A DNA stretch of 64,000 bases from Pectobacterium carotovorum (GTDB lineage: Bacteria; Pseudomonadota; Gammaproteobacteria; Enterobacterales; Enterobacteriaceae), in NCBI RefSeq assembly GCF_033898505.1, contig NZ_JAXAFK010000004.1:186001-250000 (forward strand). Direction: 5' to 3'. Under the pieces are notes generated by a model. It had not been told where the DNA came from. It saw nothing but the letters and a program-made list of their open reading frames with translations, and did not search any database. The translations under genes were made by a program, and so were the position numbers. Of this stretch, positions 40,242 to 50,691 are shown piece after piece; positions within the stretch are counted from its first letter, which is position 1, and each line of letters starts with the position of its first letter.

Positions 40242-41342
40242 CTACAACCGCATTGGCATGACGACATAGGCCGCCGCCCGGCTGGCGCTATCTTCGATCT
40301 GCACGCTGGAAACGGAATCGGTCAGCAGTAAACGCACCCCTTCGCACTTCAGCGCGTTCAGCACATCCAGTACGTAGCTAACGTTAAAGCCGATTTCCAT
40401 CTCGGTGCCGTCGTACTGCACATCCAGAATCTCTTCCGCTTCTTCCTGCTCTGGGTTGTTAGCAGTAATTTTAAGCTGATTCTGAATCAGGTGCAGACGC
40501 ACACCGCGGAATTTTTCATTCGATAAAATCGCCGCACGGGAGAAGGCCTGCTTGAGCAGATCGCAGCTGGCCTCCAGCGTTTTATCCGGGTTCTTCGGCA
40601 ATACGCGGCGATAATCAGGGAAACGCCCATCGACCAGCTTAGACGTGAAAATGAAGTCGCCGACATGCGCGCGAATGTTGTTGCTGCCGATTTGCAGCTG
40701 CAGCGGGGTATCACCGCCATCTAACAAACGCACCAGTTCCATCACGCCTTTACGCGGCACGATCACCGAATGTGACGGTAAAGATTGCCCAACCGGCATA
40801 GAGCAAACCGCCAGACGGTGACCATCGGTCGCGACCGTGCGCAGCTCTTCGCCTTCGGTTTCAAACAGCATACCGTTGAGGTAGTAGCGAACATCCTGAT
40901 GCGCCATCGAAAACTGCGTCGCTTCGATCAAACGCTTCATCGTCGCCTGCGGCAGAGAGAATTCAACCTCGCTCTGCCAGTCGTCCAGATTAGGAAAATC
41001 CGCTGCGGGCAGCGTGGACAGCGAGAAACGGCTGCGGCCAGAGCGCACCAGCATGCGATCGCCATCCAGCATAATCGTGATTTCTGCGCCTTCCGGCAGG
41101 CCCCGACAAATATCAAACAGTTTGCGGGCAGGGACGGTCGTAGCACCCGGTTCATGCGGCTGCGTCAGCGCCACTTTCGCCACCATCTCCATTTCCAGAT
41201 CGGTACCGGTCAGCGACAGTGCGTCTTCCGTCACCTGAATCAGCAGGTTGCCCAGAATCGGTAAAGTCGGTCGGCCGCCCAGCGGGCTGCTGACCTGTTG
41301 TAATGGCTTTAACAGACGTTCGCGTTCAACAATAAATTTCAT
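40242..41342 (-). CDS. dnaN: DNA polymerase III beta sliding clamp
   Basis: A 366-residue beta clamp, equal in length to the E. coli protein. Three repeated domains; start MKFIVERERLLKPLQQVSSPLGGRPTLPILGNLL and C-terminus SRAAAYVVMPMRL, the client-binding end. Lies 4 bp after dnaA and is co-transcribed with it. Confidence 0.99.
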   Translation of the reverse strand: MKFIVERERLLKPLQQVSSPLGGRPTLPILGNLLIQVTEDALSLTGTDLEMEMVAKVALTQPHEPGATTVPARKLFDICRGLPEGAEITIMLDGDRMLVRSGRSRFSLSTLPAADFPNLDDWQSEVEFSLPQATMKRLIEATQFSMAHQDVRYYLNGMLFETEGEELRTVATDGHRLAVCSMPVGQSLPSHSVIVPRKGVMELVRLLDGGDTPLQLQIGSNNIRAHVGDFIFTSKLVDGRFPDYRRVLPKNPDKTLEASCDLLKQAFSRAAILSNEKFRGVRLHLIQNQLKITANNPEQEEAEEILDVQYDGTEMEIGFNVSYVLDVLNALKCEGVRLLLTDSVSSVQIEDSASRAAAYVVMPMRL

Positions 41343-41346
41343 AGTG

Positions 41347-42744
41347 TTATGACGATAGAGTTCTGATTAAATTGGAAAAATCTTCTTTGATGTCGTGGCT
41401 TTCTTCACGCAACTGCTCAATCTTGCGGCAGGCATGCAACACCGTCGTATGGTCACGCCCGCCAAAGGCATCGCCGATTTCCGGCAGGCTGTGATTCGTC
41501 AGTTCTTTCGCCAACGCCATCGCCATCTGGCGCGGACGCGCCACCGAGCGGGAACGACGTTTAGACAGCAGGTCGGCTACCTTGATTTTATAGTATTCCG
41601 CCACCGTCTTTTGAATATTGTCGATAGTAACCAGTTTTTCCTGCAACGCCAGCAAATCGCGCAGCGCTTCACGCACAAAATCAATGGTGATTGAGCGGCC
41701 GGTAAAATTGGCGTTCGCGATGACGCGGTTCAGTGCGCCTTCCAGCTCACGCACGTTAGAACGCAGGCGCTTAGCAATAAAGAAGGCCACCTCGCCAGGC
41801 AGACGAATATCGTTTTCATCTGCCTTTTTCATCAGAATTGCCACGCGGGTTTCCAGCTCTGGCGGTTCAATCGCGACCGTTAACCCCCAGCCGAAACGGG
41901 ATTTCAGGCGGTCTTCCACGCCGTTAATCTCTTTCGGGTAGCGGTCAGACGTAAGAATGATTTGCTGGTTGCCTTCCAACAACGCGTTGAAGGTATGGAA
42001 GAACTCTTCCTGCGAACGCTCTTTATTCGCAAAGAATTGGATATCATCGATCAGCAGTGCATCAACAGAACGATAGTAGCGTTTGAATTCTTCAATCGCA
42101 TTGTTCTGCAACGCCTTCACCATATCCTGCACAAAACGCTCGGAGTGCATGTAGACCACCTTCGCATTGGGCTTGCGGGCAATGATGCCATTCCCCACCG
42201 CGTGCAACAGGTGTGTTTTACCCAGGCCGGTGCCGCCATAAAGAAACAGCGGGTTATAGGCGCCGCCGGGGTTATCGGCTACCTGACGCGCCGCCGCGCG
42301 CGCTAACTGGTTCGATTTACCCTCAACGAAGTTATCAAACGTATGCTTGGGGTTCACATTGGAACGGTAGGTATGCTCCGCCTGTACCGGTGAGTTATCC
42401 CAGCTTGGACGTACCGGTGCTGAGCGTACCTGCTGCTGAGGCGCAGCGCTGACCTGCTTCTGATGCGGCTGCGCGGGCTGGCTGATGGCCTGAACCAGCG
42501 GTTTACTCCCCACCTCGAAACGCAGTAAAGGAGCATCCATCCCGCAGAAATCATTCAGCAGGCCATTGATGTTATTTAAATATTTATCACGAACCCAATC
42601 CAGCACAAAGCGATTAGGGGCGTAGAGCGCCAGAGTGTTATCACTCAGCTCCGCCTGCAACGGGCGTATCCACATACTGAATTCTGTGGCAGGTAACTCA
42701 TCCTGCAAACGGGCAAGACACTGCTGCCAAAGCGAAAGCGACAC
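41347..42744 (-). CDS. dnaA: Chromosomal replication initiator DnaA
   Basis: A 465-residue initiator. Domain [30 protein letters not shown], a shorter and diverged domain II linker, AAA+ domain III with Walker [10 protein letters not shown] and Walker B LLIDDIQF, and the domain IV HTH with the DnaA-box signature [15 protein letters not shown]. The start is GTG 42744, with TGGAG 6 nt away, as in E. coli; the frame runs on to 42774. First gene of dnaA-dnaN-recF-gyrB. Confidence 0.99.
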   Translation of the reverse strand: MSLSLWQQCLARLQDELPATEFSMWIRPLQAELSDNTLALYAPNRFVLDWVRDKYLNNINGLLNDFCGMDAPLLRFEVGSKPLVQAISQPAQPHQKQVSAAPQQQVRSAPVRPSWDNSPVQAEHTYRSNVNPKHTFDNFVEGKSNQLARAAARQVADNPGGAYNPLFLYGGTGLGKTHLLHAVGNGIIARKPNAKVVYMHSERFVQDMVKALQNNAIEEFKRYYRSVDALLIDDIQFFANKERSQEEFFHTFNALLEGNQQIILTSDRYPKEINGVEDRLKSRFGWGLTVAIEPPELETRVAILMKKADENDIRLPGEVAFFIAKRLRSNVRELEGALNRVIANANFTGRSITIDFVREALRDLLALQEKLVTIDNIQKTVAEYYKIKVADLLSKRRSRSVARPRQMAMALAKELTNHSLPEIGDAFGGRDHTTVLHACRKIEQLREESHDIKEDFSNLIRTLSS

Positions 42745-42827
42745 GGCGGACTCCACTCGAACAAGAACGATCAAAAAGAAAAGAATAAGACGTTATTTAT
42801 GTAACTCATGATTTTTTGGCGCCTGCG

Positions 42828-42836
42828 TTATCCACA
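42828..42836 (+). promoter_or_regulatory. DnaA box upstream of dnaA
   Basis: Perfect TTATCCACA, about 85 bp before the dnaA start codon. Such a box mediates DnaA autorepression in E. coli. Confidence 0.85.
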
Positions 42837-42984
42837 CTTGCTTCATTCACAATTCAGACAGCAGACACACCACATAGCGCGGCGATTTACCCCGGCGATC
42901 CATCAAAAGGATCGCTGACGGGACCGCGGATCATAACCTAATCCGCCAAAGAGATCTTCCCCTTCTGCACAGTTTCGATCCTTT

Positions 42985-42993
42985 TTATCCACA
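42985..42993 (+). promoter_or_regulatory. Second DnaA box in the dnaA-rpmH region
   Basis: Another perfect TTATCCACA, 157 bp from the first and in the same orientation, beside the GATC cluster. Confidence 0.8.
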
Positions 42994-43267
42994 GGCTATT
43001 CTTATCGCGACTCCCTGCGGCACGCCAAATGGACGGCGGGTACATATTTTACCCACCCCGGGTGAAACGCATTCAAGCATACCCTCGGAGACACGATCGT
43101 TACGGTGATATCGATCATGATCTTGCCGGACAGATCGTTGGAGGATCCTTGCGCTTTGCAATAGAGTCCGTATAATTCCCTGCCCGCGCGTCTACGCCTT
43201 TCTGTGCTCTGACAGGCAGAAATTCCAAAAATAATCGGAATGGCTGGCGTGTGAAGTGTGATGTTAA

Positions 43268-43296
43268 TTGACTCAGGACTGTACAATTATTACAAT
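43268..43296 (+). promoter_or_regulatory. rpmH promoter
   Basis: TTGACT (43268-43273), 17-bp spacer, TACAAT (43291-43296): a strong sigma-70 promoter 120 bp before rpmH. Confidence 0.75.
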
Positions 43297-43404
43297 CCTG
43301 CCTCTTTCCGTTATATAGACTGTGATATGCGATTGAGGCGTCGGTCATTTTCACGCCGAACAGCCAAACGCGTTTACTGTGAAGTTATAATTATCCAAGT
43401 TTAG

Positions 43405-43557
<153 letters not shown>

Positions 43558-43575
43558 TAAAAGCTAACCCACCGA

Positions 43576-43935
43576 GTGGTTAAGCTCGCATTTCCCAGGG
43601 AGTTACGTTTGTTAACTCCCAGTCATTTCACTTTCGTCTTCCAGCAACCACAACGGGCTGGCACGCCGCAAATCACCATTCTCGGCCGCCTGAACTCGCT
43701 GGGGCATCCCCGCATCGGTCTTACCGTCGCCAAAAAGCATGTAAAACGTGCTCATGAACGCAATCGGATTAAACGCCTGACGCGCGAAAGCTTTCGCCTG
43801 CATCAACATTCATTGCCTGCAATGGACTTTGTAGTGCTCGTGAAAAAAGGGGTGTCTGAACTGGATAACCGCACCTTGACGGAAGCATTGGAAAAACTAT
43901 GGCGTCGGCACCGTCGTTTGGCTCCCGACTCCTGA
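43576..43935 (+). CDS. rnpA: Ribonuclease P protein component
   Basis: A 119-residue basic protein that assists the RNase P RNA in maturing tRNA 5' ends. GTG start as in E. coli ([21 protein letters not shown]). The RNR signature appears as [18 protein letters not shown]. Its 3' end overlaps yidD by 37 bp. Confidence 0.98.
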   Translation: MVKLAFPRELRLLTPSHFTFVFQQPQRAGTPQITILGRLNSLGHPRIGLTVAKKHVKRAHERNRIKRLTRESFRLHQHSLPAMDFVVLVKKGVSELDNRTLTEALEKLWRRHRRLAPDS

Positions 43936-44156
43936 TCGGGTTGATACGCGGTTATCAACTCGTTATCAGCCCGTTACTCGGACCACATTGCCGGTTCCGG
44001 CCAACGTGCTCGCAATACGGGATTGAAGCAATACGCAGGTTCGGCATGATAAAAGGCTGTTGGTTGACGCTTAAACGCGTATTAAAATGCCATCCTTTGA
44101 ACCCTGGTGGTGATGATCCCGTACCGCCAAAAACCGACAATAACAGAGAACATTAA
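43899..44156 (+). CDS. yidD: Membrane protein insertion efficiency factor YidD
   Basis: An 85-residue membrane-associated protein that supports YidC-dependent insertion. Family signature [34 protein letters not shown] with its three conserved cysteines and [14 protein letters not shown]. Overlaps rnpA in a different frame and ends 2 bp before yidC. Confidence 0.97.
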   Translation: MASAPSFGSRLLIGLIRGYQLVISPLLGPHCRFRPTCSQYGIEAIRRFGMIKGCWLTLKRVLKCHPLNPGGDDPVPPKTDNNREH

Positions 44157-44158
44157 CG

Positions 44159-45793
44159 ATGGATTCGCAACGCAATCTTCTTCTCATCGCTCTGCTATTC
44201 GTAACCTTTATGCTTTGGCAGGCTTGGGAAACGGATAAAAATCCGCCAACCACCACGCAAGCCATACAGCAGGCGACGAACGCAGTGACCGGTGATGCTA
44301 ACAACCAGGGCGTACCAGCCAGCGGTCAAGGCAAGCTGATCACGGTGAAAACCGACGTACTGTCGCTGACAATCAATACGCGTGGCGGCGATGTCGAGCA
44401 AGCGCACCTGCTGGCTTACCCAGATACACTGGGTTCAGATAAACCTTTCCATCTGCTGGAAACCACATCAGAGTTTGTCTATCAGGCTCAGAGCGGTTTG
44501 ACTGGCAAAAACGGCCCGGACAACCCGGCTAACGGCCCACGTCCGCTGTTTACCACCACGCAAGATAGTTTCGAACTGGCCGAGGGTCAGAAAGAACTGC
44601 GTATCCCGATGACCTACACCGCGGCTGACGGCGTGGTTTACACCAAAACGTTCGTTCTGAAACGTGGCGACTATGCACTGAACGTTGACTATAGCGTCAA
44701 CAACACCAGCGCACAGCCTCTGGAACTTACGTTGTTCGGTCAGTTAAAGCAGTCTATCGAGTTACCTAAGCACCGCGATACCGGCAGCAGCAACTTTGCA
44801 CTGCACACTTATCGTGGCGCAGCGTTCTCTTCCAGCGAAGACAAGTACAAAAAGTACAGCTTCAGCGACATGGACGAAAACCTGAACATCACGACCAACA
44901 GTGGTTGGGTAGCGATGCTGCAACAGTACTTCGCAACCGCGTGGATTCCAACGACGGCAGGCGCGAATACGTTCTATACCAGTAAACTGGGCAACGGTCA
45001 GGCTGCGATTGGCTTCAAGGCTGCTCCCGTTGTGGTTGCCGCTGGCAGTCAGCAGAATCTGAACGCGACGCTGTGGGTCGGCCCGGAAATTCAGGACAAG
45101 ATGGCTGCTGTTGCACCGCATCTGGACCTGACCGTAGATTACGGCTGGCTGTGGTTTATTTCTCAGCCGCTGTTTAAGCTGCTGAAATTCCTGCATGGCT
45201 TTATCGGCAACTGGGGCTTCTCCATTATTGCCATTACCTTTATCGTGCGCGGCGTGATGTATCCGCTGACGAAAGCGCAATACACCTCGATGGCGAAAAT
45301 GCGCTTACTGCAACCTAAATTGCAGGCGATGCGTGAGCGTATTGGTGATGACAAACAGCGCATGAGTCAGGAAATGATGGCGCTGTACAAATCAGAGAAA
45401 GTGAACCCGCTGGGCGGTTGTTTCCCACTGCTGATTCAGATGCCAATCTTCCTGGCACTGTATTACATGCTGATGGGCTCCGTTGAACTGCGTCACGCGC
45501 CGTTCGCCCTGTGGATTCATGACCTGTCCGCACAAGACCCGTACTACATTCTGCCGATCCTGATGGGCGTGACGATGTTCTTCATCCAGAAGATGTCGCC
45601 AACCACCGTGACCGATCCAATGCAGCAGAAGATCATGACCTACATGCCGGTCATCTTTACGGTCTTCTTCCTGTGGTTCCCGTCAGGTCTGGTTATGTAC
45701 TACATCGTGAGTAACCTGGTTACCATTCTCCAGCAGCAGTTGATCTACCGTGGTCTGGAAAAACGTGGCCTGCATAGCCGCGAGAAAAAATAA
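44159..45793 (+). CDS. yidC: Membrane protein insertase YidC
   Basis: A 544-residue inner-membrane insertase working alone or with SecYEG. N-terminal TM ([19 protein letters not shown]), a large periplasmic beta-domain of about 320 residues, then the conserved C-terminal core of five TM segments with the hydrophilic-groove Arg in [23 protein letters not shown] and the [16 protein letters not shown] motif. Full length for gamma-proteobacteria. Confidence 0.98.
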   Translation: MDSQRNLLLIALLFVTFMLWQAWETDKNPPTTTQAIQQATNAVTGDANNQGVPASGQGKLITVKTDVLSLTINTRGGDVEQAHLLAYPDTLGSDKPFHLLETTSEFVYQAQSGLTGKNGPDNPANGPRPLFTTTQDSFELAEGQKELRIPMTYTAADGVVYTKTFVLKRGDYALNVDYSVNNTSAQPLELTLFGQLKQSIELPKHRDTGSSNFALHTYRGAAFSSSEDKYKKYSFSDMDENLNITTNSGWVAMLQQYFATAWIPTTAGANTFYTSKLGNGQAAIGFKAAPVVVAAGSQQNLNATLWVGPEIQDKMAAVAPHLDLTVDYGWLWFISQPLFKLLKFLHGFIGNWGFSIIAITFIVRGVMYPLTKAQYTSMAKMRLLQPKLQAMRERIGDDKQRMSQEMMALYKSEKVNPLGGCFPLLIQMPIFLALYYMLMGSVELRHAPFALWIHDLSAQDPYYILPILMGVTMFFIQKMSPTTVTDPMQQKIMTYMPVIFTVFFLWFPSGLVMYYIVSNLVTILQQQLIYRGLEKRGLHSREKK

Positions 45794-45823
45794 TCCGGTT
45801 GATGGCTAACCAATAGAAAGCGT

Positions 45824-45852
45824 AAGGCGGTCATTGACCGCCTTATTTTTTT
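45824..45852 (+). terminator. Terminator of the rpmH-rnpA-yidD-yidC operon
   Basis: A 9-bp stem AAGGCGGTC (45824-45832) / GACCGCCTT (45836-45844) followed by ATTTTTTT. Confidence 0.93.
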
Positions 45853-45922
45853 AATAGCTGTCTTATCACCCAGCGATACGTAAAATGGCCTGCCAGACAG
45901 GCATTAATGCAGAGAGAATATC

Positions 45923-47287
45923 ATGAGTAATACCGACACCATCGTCGCCCAAGCCACGCCACCGGGACGCGGAGGCGTGGGTATTTTGCGCATTTCAGGA
46001 CAGGCGGCCACCGAAGTGGCGCATGCCGTTCTGGGTAAGCTTCCCAAACCACGTCACGCCGATTATCTGCCGTTCCGTGATACCAACGGCACCATGCTCG
46101 ATCAGGGCATCGCCCTCTGGTTTCCCGGCCCAAACTCCTTTACCGGCGAAGATGTGCTGGAGCTTCAGGGGCACGGCGGTCCGGTTATTCTTGATTTGCT
46201 CCTGCAACGCATTTTGACGCTACCCAACGTGCGCATTGCACGCCCCGGCGAATTCTCGGAACGCGCCTTCCTGAACGACAAACTCGATCTCGCTCAGGCG
46301 GAAGCTATTGCCGATCTGATTGATGCCAGTTCGGAACAGGCCGCTCGCTCAGCGCTGAACTCTCTGCAAGGCGTATTCTCCACCCGGATAAATCAGTTAG
46401 TGGAAGCACTTACTCACCTGAGAATCTACGTCGAGGCTGCCATCGACTTCCCGGATGAAGAGATCGATTTTCTCTCCGATGGTAAAATTGAAGCACAGCT
46501 CAATGGCGTAATGGCCGATCTGGATGCCGTCAGAGCCGAAGCCCATCAGGGTAGCCTGCTGCGTGAAGGAATGAAGGTCGTGATCGCAGGTCGTCCTAAT
46601 GCGGGTAAATCTAGCCTACTCAATGCATTAGCAGGTCGTGAAGCCGCGATTGTGACAGATATCGCAGGAACCACGCGTGACGTACTACGCGAGCACATCC
46701 ACATCGACGGCATGCCGCTACATATCATCGACACCGCCGGGCTACGCGATGCCAGCGACGAAGTCGAACGCATTGGTATTGAGCGCGCCTGGCAGGAAAT
46801 CGAGCAGGCCGATCGCGTACTATTCATGGTAGACGGCACCACCACGCAGGCGACTGAGCCTGAGCAGATCTGGCCAGAATTTATGGCGCGCCTGCCAAAA
46901 ACACTGCCGATTACGGTAGTGCGTAACAAAGCTGACATCACTGGCGAAACGCTCGGCCTCGAGGATGTGAACACTCACTCACTTATCCGTCTTTCCGCCC
47001 GCACGGGTGAAGGCGTGGATACGCTGCGCGACCATCTTAAGCAAACGATGGGTTTCACCAGCAACACGGAAGGCGGTTTCCTGGCACGACGTCGCCACCT
47101 GCAAGCGCTAGAACTGGCAGCCCAGCACCTGACTCAGGGCAAAGAACAGCTGGTCAGCGCCTACGCGGGCGAACTGCTGGCAGAAGAACTGCGGCTGGCA
47201 CAGCAGGCCCTGAGTGAAATCACTGGCGAATTCACCTCTGACGACCTGCTAGGCCGTATCTTTTCGAGCTTCTGTATTGGGAAATAA
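45923..47287 (+). CDS. mnmE: tRNA modification GTPase MnmE
   Basis: A 454-residue GTPase that with MnmG modifies U34 of certain tRNAs. N-terminal formyl-THF-binding domain ([22 protein letters not shown]), helical domain, G domain with G1 [10 protein letters not shown]3 DTAGLR, G4 NKAD, and the invariant C-terminal FCIGK with its reactive Cys. Same length as E. coli. Confidence 0.98.
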   Translation: MSNTDTIVAQATPPGRGGVGILRISGQAATEVAHAVLGKLPKPRHADYLPFRDTNGTMLDQGIALWFPGPNSFTGEDVLELQGHGGPVILDLLLQRILTLPNVRIARPGEFSERAFLNDKLDLAQAEAIADLIDASSEQAARSALNSLQGVFSTRINQLVEALTHLRIYVEAAIDFPDEEIDFLSDGKIEAQLNGVMADLDAVRAEAHQGSLLREGMKVVIAGRPNAGKSSLLNALAGREAAIVTDIAGTTRDVLREHIHIDGMPLHIIDTAGLRDASDEVERIGIERAWQEIEQADRVLFMVDGTTTQATEPEQIWPEFMARLPKTLPITVVRNKADITGETLGLEDVNTHSLIRLSARTGEGVDTLRDHLKQTMGFTSNTEGGFLARRRHLQALELAAQHLTQGKEQLVSAYAGELLAEELRLAQQALSEITGEFTSDDLLGRIFSSFCIGK

Positions 47288-47925
47288 CGATTAATTTATT
47301 CTAATCGACCCGTGCTACGCCACTGGCTGCTACGCTAAGCAGTCAGTGGCTCTTTACACCACTAGCCGTCGACATCAATTCACTGCGCAACAGCCCGAAA
47401 ATCTGCTCACCTTATAGCCCTGAGTCCGACGTCATTAAATAAATTATCATTTTTTTAACAAAAAATTTGATAAAAAATAAAATGTGTTGTATTAATCAAT
47501 AATACAAAAAAGCATTACTCATAATAAGAATATCCTCTATCCCCTTGCCGTTTCCGATGATTGAATTGACTATCAATAGCCTGGTGGCATTCATGACACC
47601 ATCTGTCATCAACATAATGATTAATATAAAAAACGCTAGAATAACCGAAAGACATAGCAATCATTAACTGGCTATCCTTTTATATTGGATGATTAGCCTG
47701 ACTCTCACGATCACATGATTGATTTTAAATAAAATAAAAATGGCGCGAGTTAAAAACGCCCGTGAAATATTCCTTTTCACTGGCATGGTTTTACATTGAA
47801 ATTTAACAACAATATTGTCATTGGATAAATTTTATTTTCATTACAACACCTGGTATTTAGACGTTATCTATAGCCGTAGCATTTTATTTTTTTGTTGATG
47901 TTATATTTTAACTATGAGGTGGATA
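47288..47925. other. AT-rich gene-free region after mnmE
   Basis: About 640 bp with no convincing gene. It begins with the mnmE hairpin (47319-47350) and becomes strongly AT-rich from about 47440 on, continuous in composition with the acyltransferase gene that follows. Several TATAAT-like stretches exist, but no promoter can be chosen with confidence. Confidence 0.5.
47319..47350 (+). terminator. Hairpin after mnmE
   Basis: A 13-nt arm (47319-47331) pairs at 12 of 13 positions with 47338-47350, loop ACGCTA, followed by TCTTTA. Likely the mnmE terminator although the T-tract is poor. Confidence 0.6.
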
Positions 47926-49137
47926 ATGAATAGTAACACGACCAATAACGCTGGGGGACTATATTCTCACAGCGCAACGCAAGATGTCCCAATAGTAGCA
48001 AAAACCGTTTCCCCCAACCTGCCATCGCTGAACGGGATACGCATGATTCTGGCTCTCTTCGTCTATCTTTTTCATACGTCGTTAGACAACATGCTCAGCC
48101 CATTTTCTGATCCAGCAATCAATACTGCCTATGCATTCTTCCTTAGCAAATCAGGCTGGGTCAGCGTCTCTTTCTTTTTTATACTAAGCGGATTTGTCAT
48201 GAATTGGTCATCAAAACCAGTTGGCAACACGCTTACTTTCTATAAGAAGAAATTTGCCAGAATATATCCGGTTAATATTATCGTCATGTTACTACTTGTT
48301 GCGACAGGATTGATTAATATCAGCAGGGTTGATATTTGGTTACCTAATGCCTTGCTGATACAAACCTGGCTGCCTGATGGGGAAAATTACATCGGGGGAA
48401 ATATACCCAGTTGGTTTCTATGCACGATAGTTTTTTTCTACCTATTATTTCCCTTTTTACAGAGAGTTATTAGAGCAATCCCTACCGCTCATTTGTGGAC
48501 ATCCATAGGGTTTTTATACCTGATTATGATTGTCACACAAATTATTATCGCCCTATATACATCCGCAACGCCCTATATTGAAGGGTGGTCATTATTGATT
48601 AGTGAAAGTCGCTGGTGGCTCTCTTATACCTTCCCTCTTACCCGCCTGCCTGAGCTTATTATTGGTATGTTACTATCACGCGTTATTCAGGAAGGTAAAT
48701 GGGTCCCCATATCAATTACAGCCAGCCTAATATTAACCGCTGTAACATATTTTATTGATCTCTTTATACCGCTTCAATTCAGTTTCAATCTGGTTACACT
48801 CATCCCTTTACTACTCGTAATTGGTTCACTAACCGTTAGTGACATCAATCAACGTCGCTCTTTTTTACATACCAAACCCATGCAATGGCTAGGTAATCTC
48901 TCTTTTGGGTTCTATATGATTCACTTCTTAGTGCTAAAACTCATTATGGTATGGGCTGACGGTGCTAAATATGATGTCCCTGAGGCGATTTTATTGGTTG
49001 TTGCCGGAATGGTGCTGAGCCTTTTAGGTGCCTGGCTGTTGTATAAATTCGTTGAGCTGCCAGCCAGTAAATGGATTACCTCAAAAACATGGCTCAACTT
49101 TCGTCGTGACCCACAAAAAACCGGCGCGACATCCTGA
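47926..49137 (+). CDS. Acyltransferase 3 family membrane protein (OafA/YrhL-like)
   Basis: A 403-residue integral membrane acyltransferase with about ten hydrophobic segments. Family features: LPSLNGIRMILALFVYLFHTS with the conserved Arg and His at the first TM, SGWVSVSFFFILSGFVMNW, YKKKFARIYPVNIIVMLL, and LGNLSFGFYMIHFLVL near the C-terminus. Such enzymes O-acetylate or acylate LPS, exopolysaccharide or other glycans at the inner membrane; the target is unknown. ATG 47926 has GAGG 6 nt away. It is visibly more AT-rich than its neighbours, suggesting acquisition (inference). Confidence 0.9.
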   Translation: MNSNTTNNAGGLYSHSATQDVPIVAKTVSPNLPSLNGIRMILALFVYLFHTSLDNMLSPFSDPAINTAYAFFLSKSGWVSVSFFFILSGFVMNWSSKPVGNTLTFYKKKFARIYPVNIIVMLLLVATGLINISRVDIWLPNALLIQTWLPDGENYIGGNIPSWFLCTIVFFYLLFPFLQRVIRAIPTAHLWTSIGFLYLIMIVTQIIIALYTSATPYIEGWSLLISESRWWLSYTFPLTRLPELIIGMLLSRVIQEGKWVPISITASLILTAVTYFIDLFIPLQFSFNLVTLIPLLLVIGSLTVSDINQRRSFLHTKPMQWLGNLSFGFYMIHFLVLKLIMVWADGAKYDVPEAILLVVAGMVLSLLGAWLLYKFVELPASKWITSKTWLNFRRDPQKTGATS

Positions 49138-49145
49138 TAAACAAC

Positions 49146-49175
49146 GGAGCATCGCCGCTTAAGCGGCGATGCTCC
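49146..49175. terminator. Perfect 30-bp palindrome between convergent genes
   Basis: Both halves (49146-49160, 49161-49175) are exact reverse complements with no spacer; 8 bp after the acyltransferase stop. No T-tract on either side, so it is an atypical terminator or cruciform site. Confidence 0.6.
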
Positions 49176-49264
49176 AGTAAAAAAGGGAATAACCGTTAAT
49201 GTGAACACTCACTTACATAGCGTGCACGTTCAGGCATTTTTCCCTCGGTGCTTCATTTGCTTTC

Positions 49265-50116
49265 TTACTTCAGCGTTGCTTTCACTACGGCTGACAGCGG
49301 CGTCGTTGGGCGACCAATCAGGCGGCTCAGCTGTTTACCGCCATCAAACAGACCGCCTTTGGATGCACCGGTGTCTGAATCCGCAATAATCTGCGCGAAA
49401 ACATCAGGTAGTCCGGCTGAAACCAGTGCAGCGGTGAACTCCGCTTCGGACAGGTTTTGATAACCGATATTTTTGCCAGACTGTTTGCTAATTTCAGCAG
49501 CCAGTTCCGCCAACGTATAAGGCTCGTCACCAGCCAGTTCGTAAACCTTGCCAGCCTGTCCTTCCTGCGTCAGAACTGCGACAGCCGCGGCCGCGAAGTC
49601 TTCGCGCGTTGCAGAGGCAATTTTCCCCTCGCCTGCGCTACCGATAAATACACCGTGTTCCAGCGCCGCAGGGATGCTGGCCGCGTAGTTTTCGGTATAC
49701 CAGCCATTGCGCAGCAGGACATGCGGTAAACCAGAGTCCTTCAGCAAGGCCTCCGTTTGACGGTGTTCTTCCGCCAGCGCCAGAGGGGACTTATCCGCGT
49801 GCAGCAGGCTGGTGTACGCAACCAGTTTCACGCCAGCTTTCACTGCGGCTTCAATGACGTTGCGGTGTTGCGCAGCACGCTGACCCACTTCGCTTGAAGA
49901 GATCAGCAGCACCTTATCCACACCTTGCAGCGCGGAAGCCAGTGCTTCTGGCTGATTGTAATCCGCTGCTTTCACCTGCACGCCTTTTGCCGACAGATCG
50001 GCAACTTTATTAACATCACGCACCAGCGCCACGATGTCGCTCGCCGGAACCTTCTCTAACAGTTGTGCGATAACCAAGCGGCCCAGTTGGCCTGATGCAC
50101 CAGTAACAGCAATCAT
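49265..50116 (-). CDS. qorB: NAD(P)H:quinone oxidoreductase 2 (QorB)
   Basis: A 283-residue NmrA-like atypical SDR that reduces quinones with NADPH. Glycine motif VTGASGQLGRLV at the N-terminus; conserved SSSEVGQRAAQHRNVIEAA, AYTSLLHADKSPLALAEEHRQTE, LLRNGWYTENY and TKQSGK-type blocks match E. coli QorB. Divergent from the HxlR regulator at 50231. Confidence 0.95.
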   Translation of the reverse strand: MIAVTGASGQLGRLVIAQLLEKVPASDIVALVRDVNKVADLSAKGVQVKAADYNQPEALASALQGVDKVLLISSSEVGQRAAQHRNVIEAAVKAGVKLVAYTSLLHADKSPLALAEEHRQTEALLKDSGLPHVLLRNGWYTENYAASIPAALEHGVFIGSAGEGKIASATREDFAAAAVAVLTQEGQAGKVYELAGDEPYTLAELAAEISKQSGKNIGYQNLSEAEFTAALVSAGLPDVFAQIIADSDTGASKGGLFDGGKQLSRLIGRPTTPLSAVVKATLK

Positions 50117-50154
50117 CTCAAGCTCCTTTTATTGACTGTCTTTTATTAACCATC

Positions 50155-50228
50155 TTTTACTTACGGGTAGTGGCTGGCATAATATCGGCAAAGCTAACTT
50201 TAAGTAAGTACATACATAAAGGTAAGTA
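50155..50228. promoter_or_regulatory. Candidate HxlR sites in the qorB-ytfH intergenic region
   Basis: Repeated GTAAGTA-type words: TTTACTTAC (50156-50164), TAAGTAAGTA (50201-50210) and GTAAGTA (50222-50228). They form inverted and direct repeats over both start regions, as expected for HxlR autoregulation. Confidence 0.45.
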
Positions 50229-50230
50229 TA

Positions 50231-50626
50231 GTGAGTCAATCCCAAACGCCCATCGATTTATTGCCGCCCATTCTGCCAACCGGCAATGTCTTCGCTGAGA
50301 AATGTCCCTCTCGCCAGATACTTAATCACGTCACCAGCCGTTGGGGCGTGCTGATTTTGATTGCATTACTTGATGATACGCATCGCTTTAGTCAACTGCG
50401 TCGACGGATTGGCGGCGTGAGCGAGCGCATGCTGGCGCAGACCCTGCAATGGCTGGAAAGTGATGGTTTTGTCCTGCGAACGGCCTATCCGGTTGTCCCA
50501 CCACACGTTGAGTATAGTCTGACGCCATTAGGCAAAGAGGTTGGCAAGCGGGTAAAAGAGTTGGCGATATGGGTCGAAGGGAATCTGGACGAGATCATGG
50601 CGGCACAGCAGGCCAGCGAACAATAA
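50231..50626 (+). CDS. ytfH: HxlR-family regulator (YtfH-like)
   Basis: A 131-residue winged-helix regulator. The HxlR core begins at EKCPSRQILNHVTSRWGVLILIALL, with a Cys near the start of the DNA-binding domain as in redox-sensing members, and SERMLAQTLQWLESDGFVLRTAYPVVPPHVEYSLTPLG. GTG start with a weak GGTAAG upstream. Adjacent and divergent to qorB as in E. coli; probably senses quinone or electrophile stress through the Cys (inference). Confidence 0.9.
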   Translation: MSQSQTPIDLLPPILPTGNVFAEKCPSRQILNHVTSRWGVLILIALLDDTHRFSQLRRRIGGVSERMLAQTLQWLESDGFVLRTAYPVVPPHVEYSLTPLGKEVGKRVKELAIWVEGNLDEIMAAQQASEQ

Positions 50627-50691
50627 TCCATCAAACCAGACATCATCAGATCATCAATCAAACCCTGCGCCTCCAGAATAGAGGTTCTTGT

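Noticed and set aside
47351..47913. Small genes in the AT-rich spacer before the acyltransferase gene
   Set aside because: Only short frames without ribosome-binding sites or recognisable protein features.
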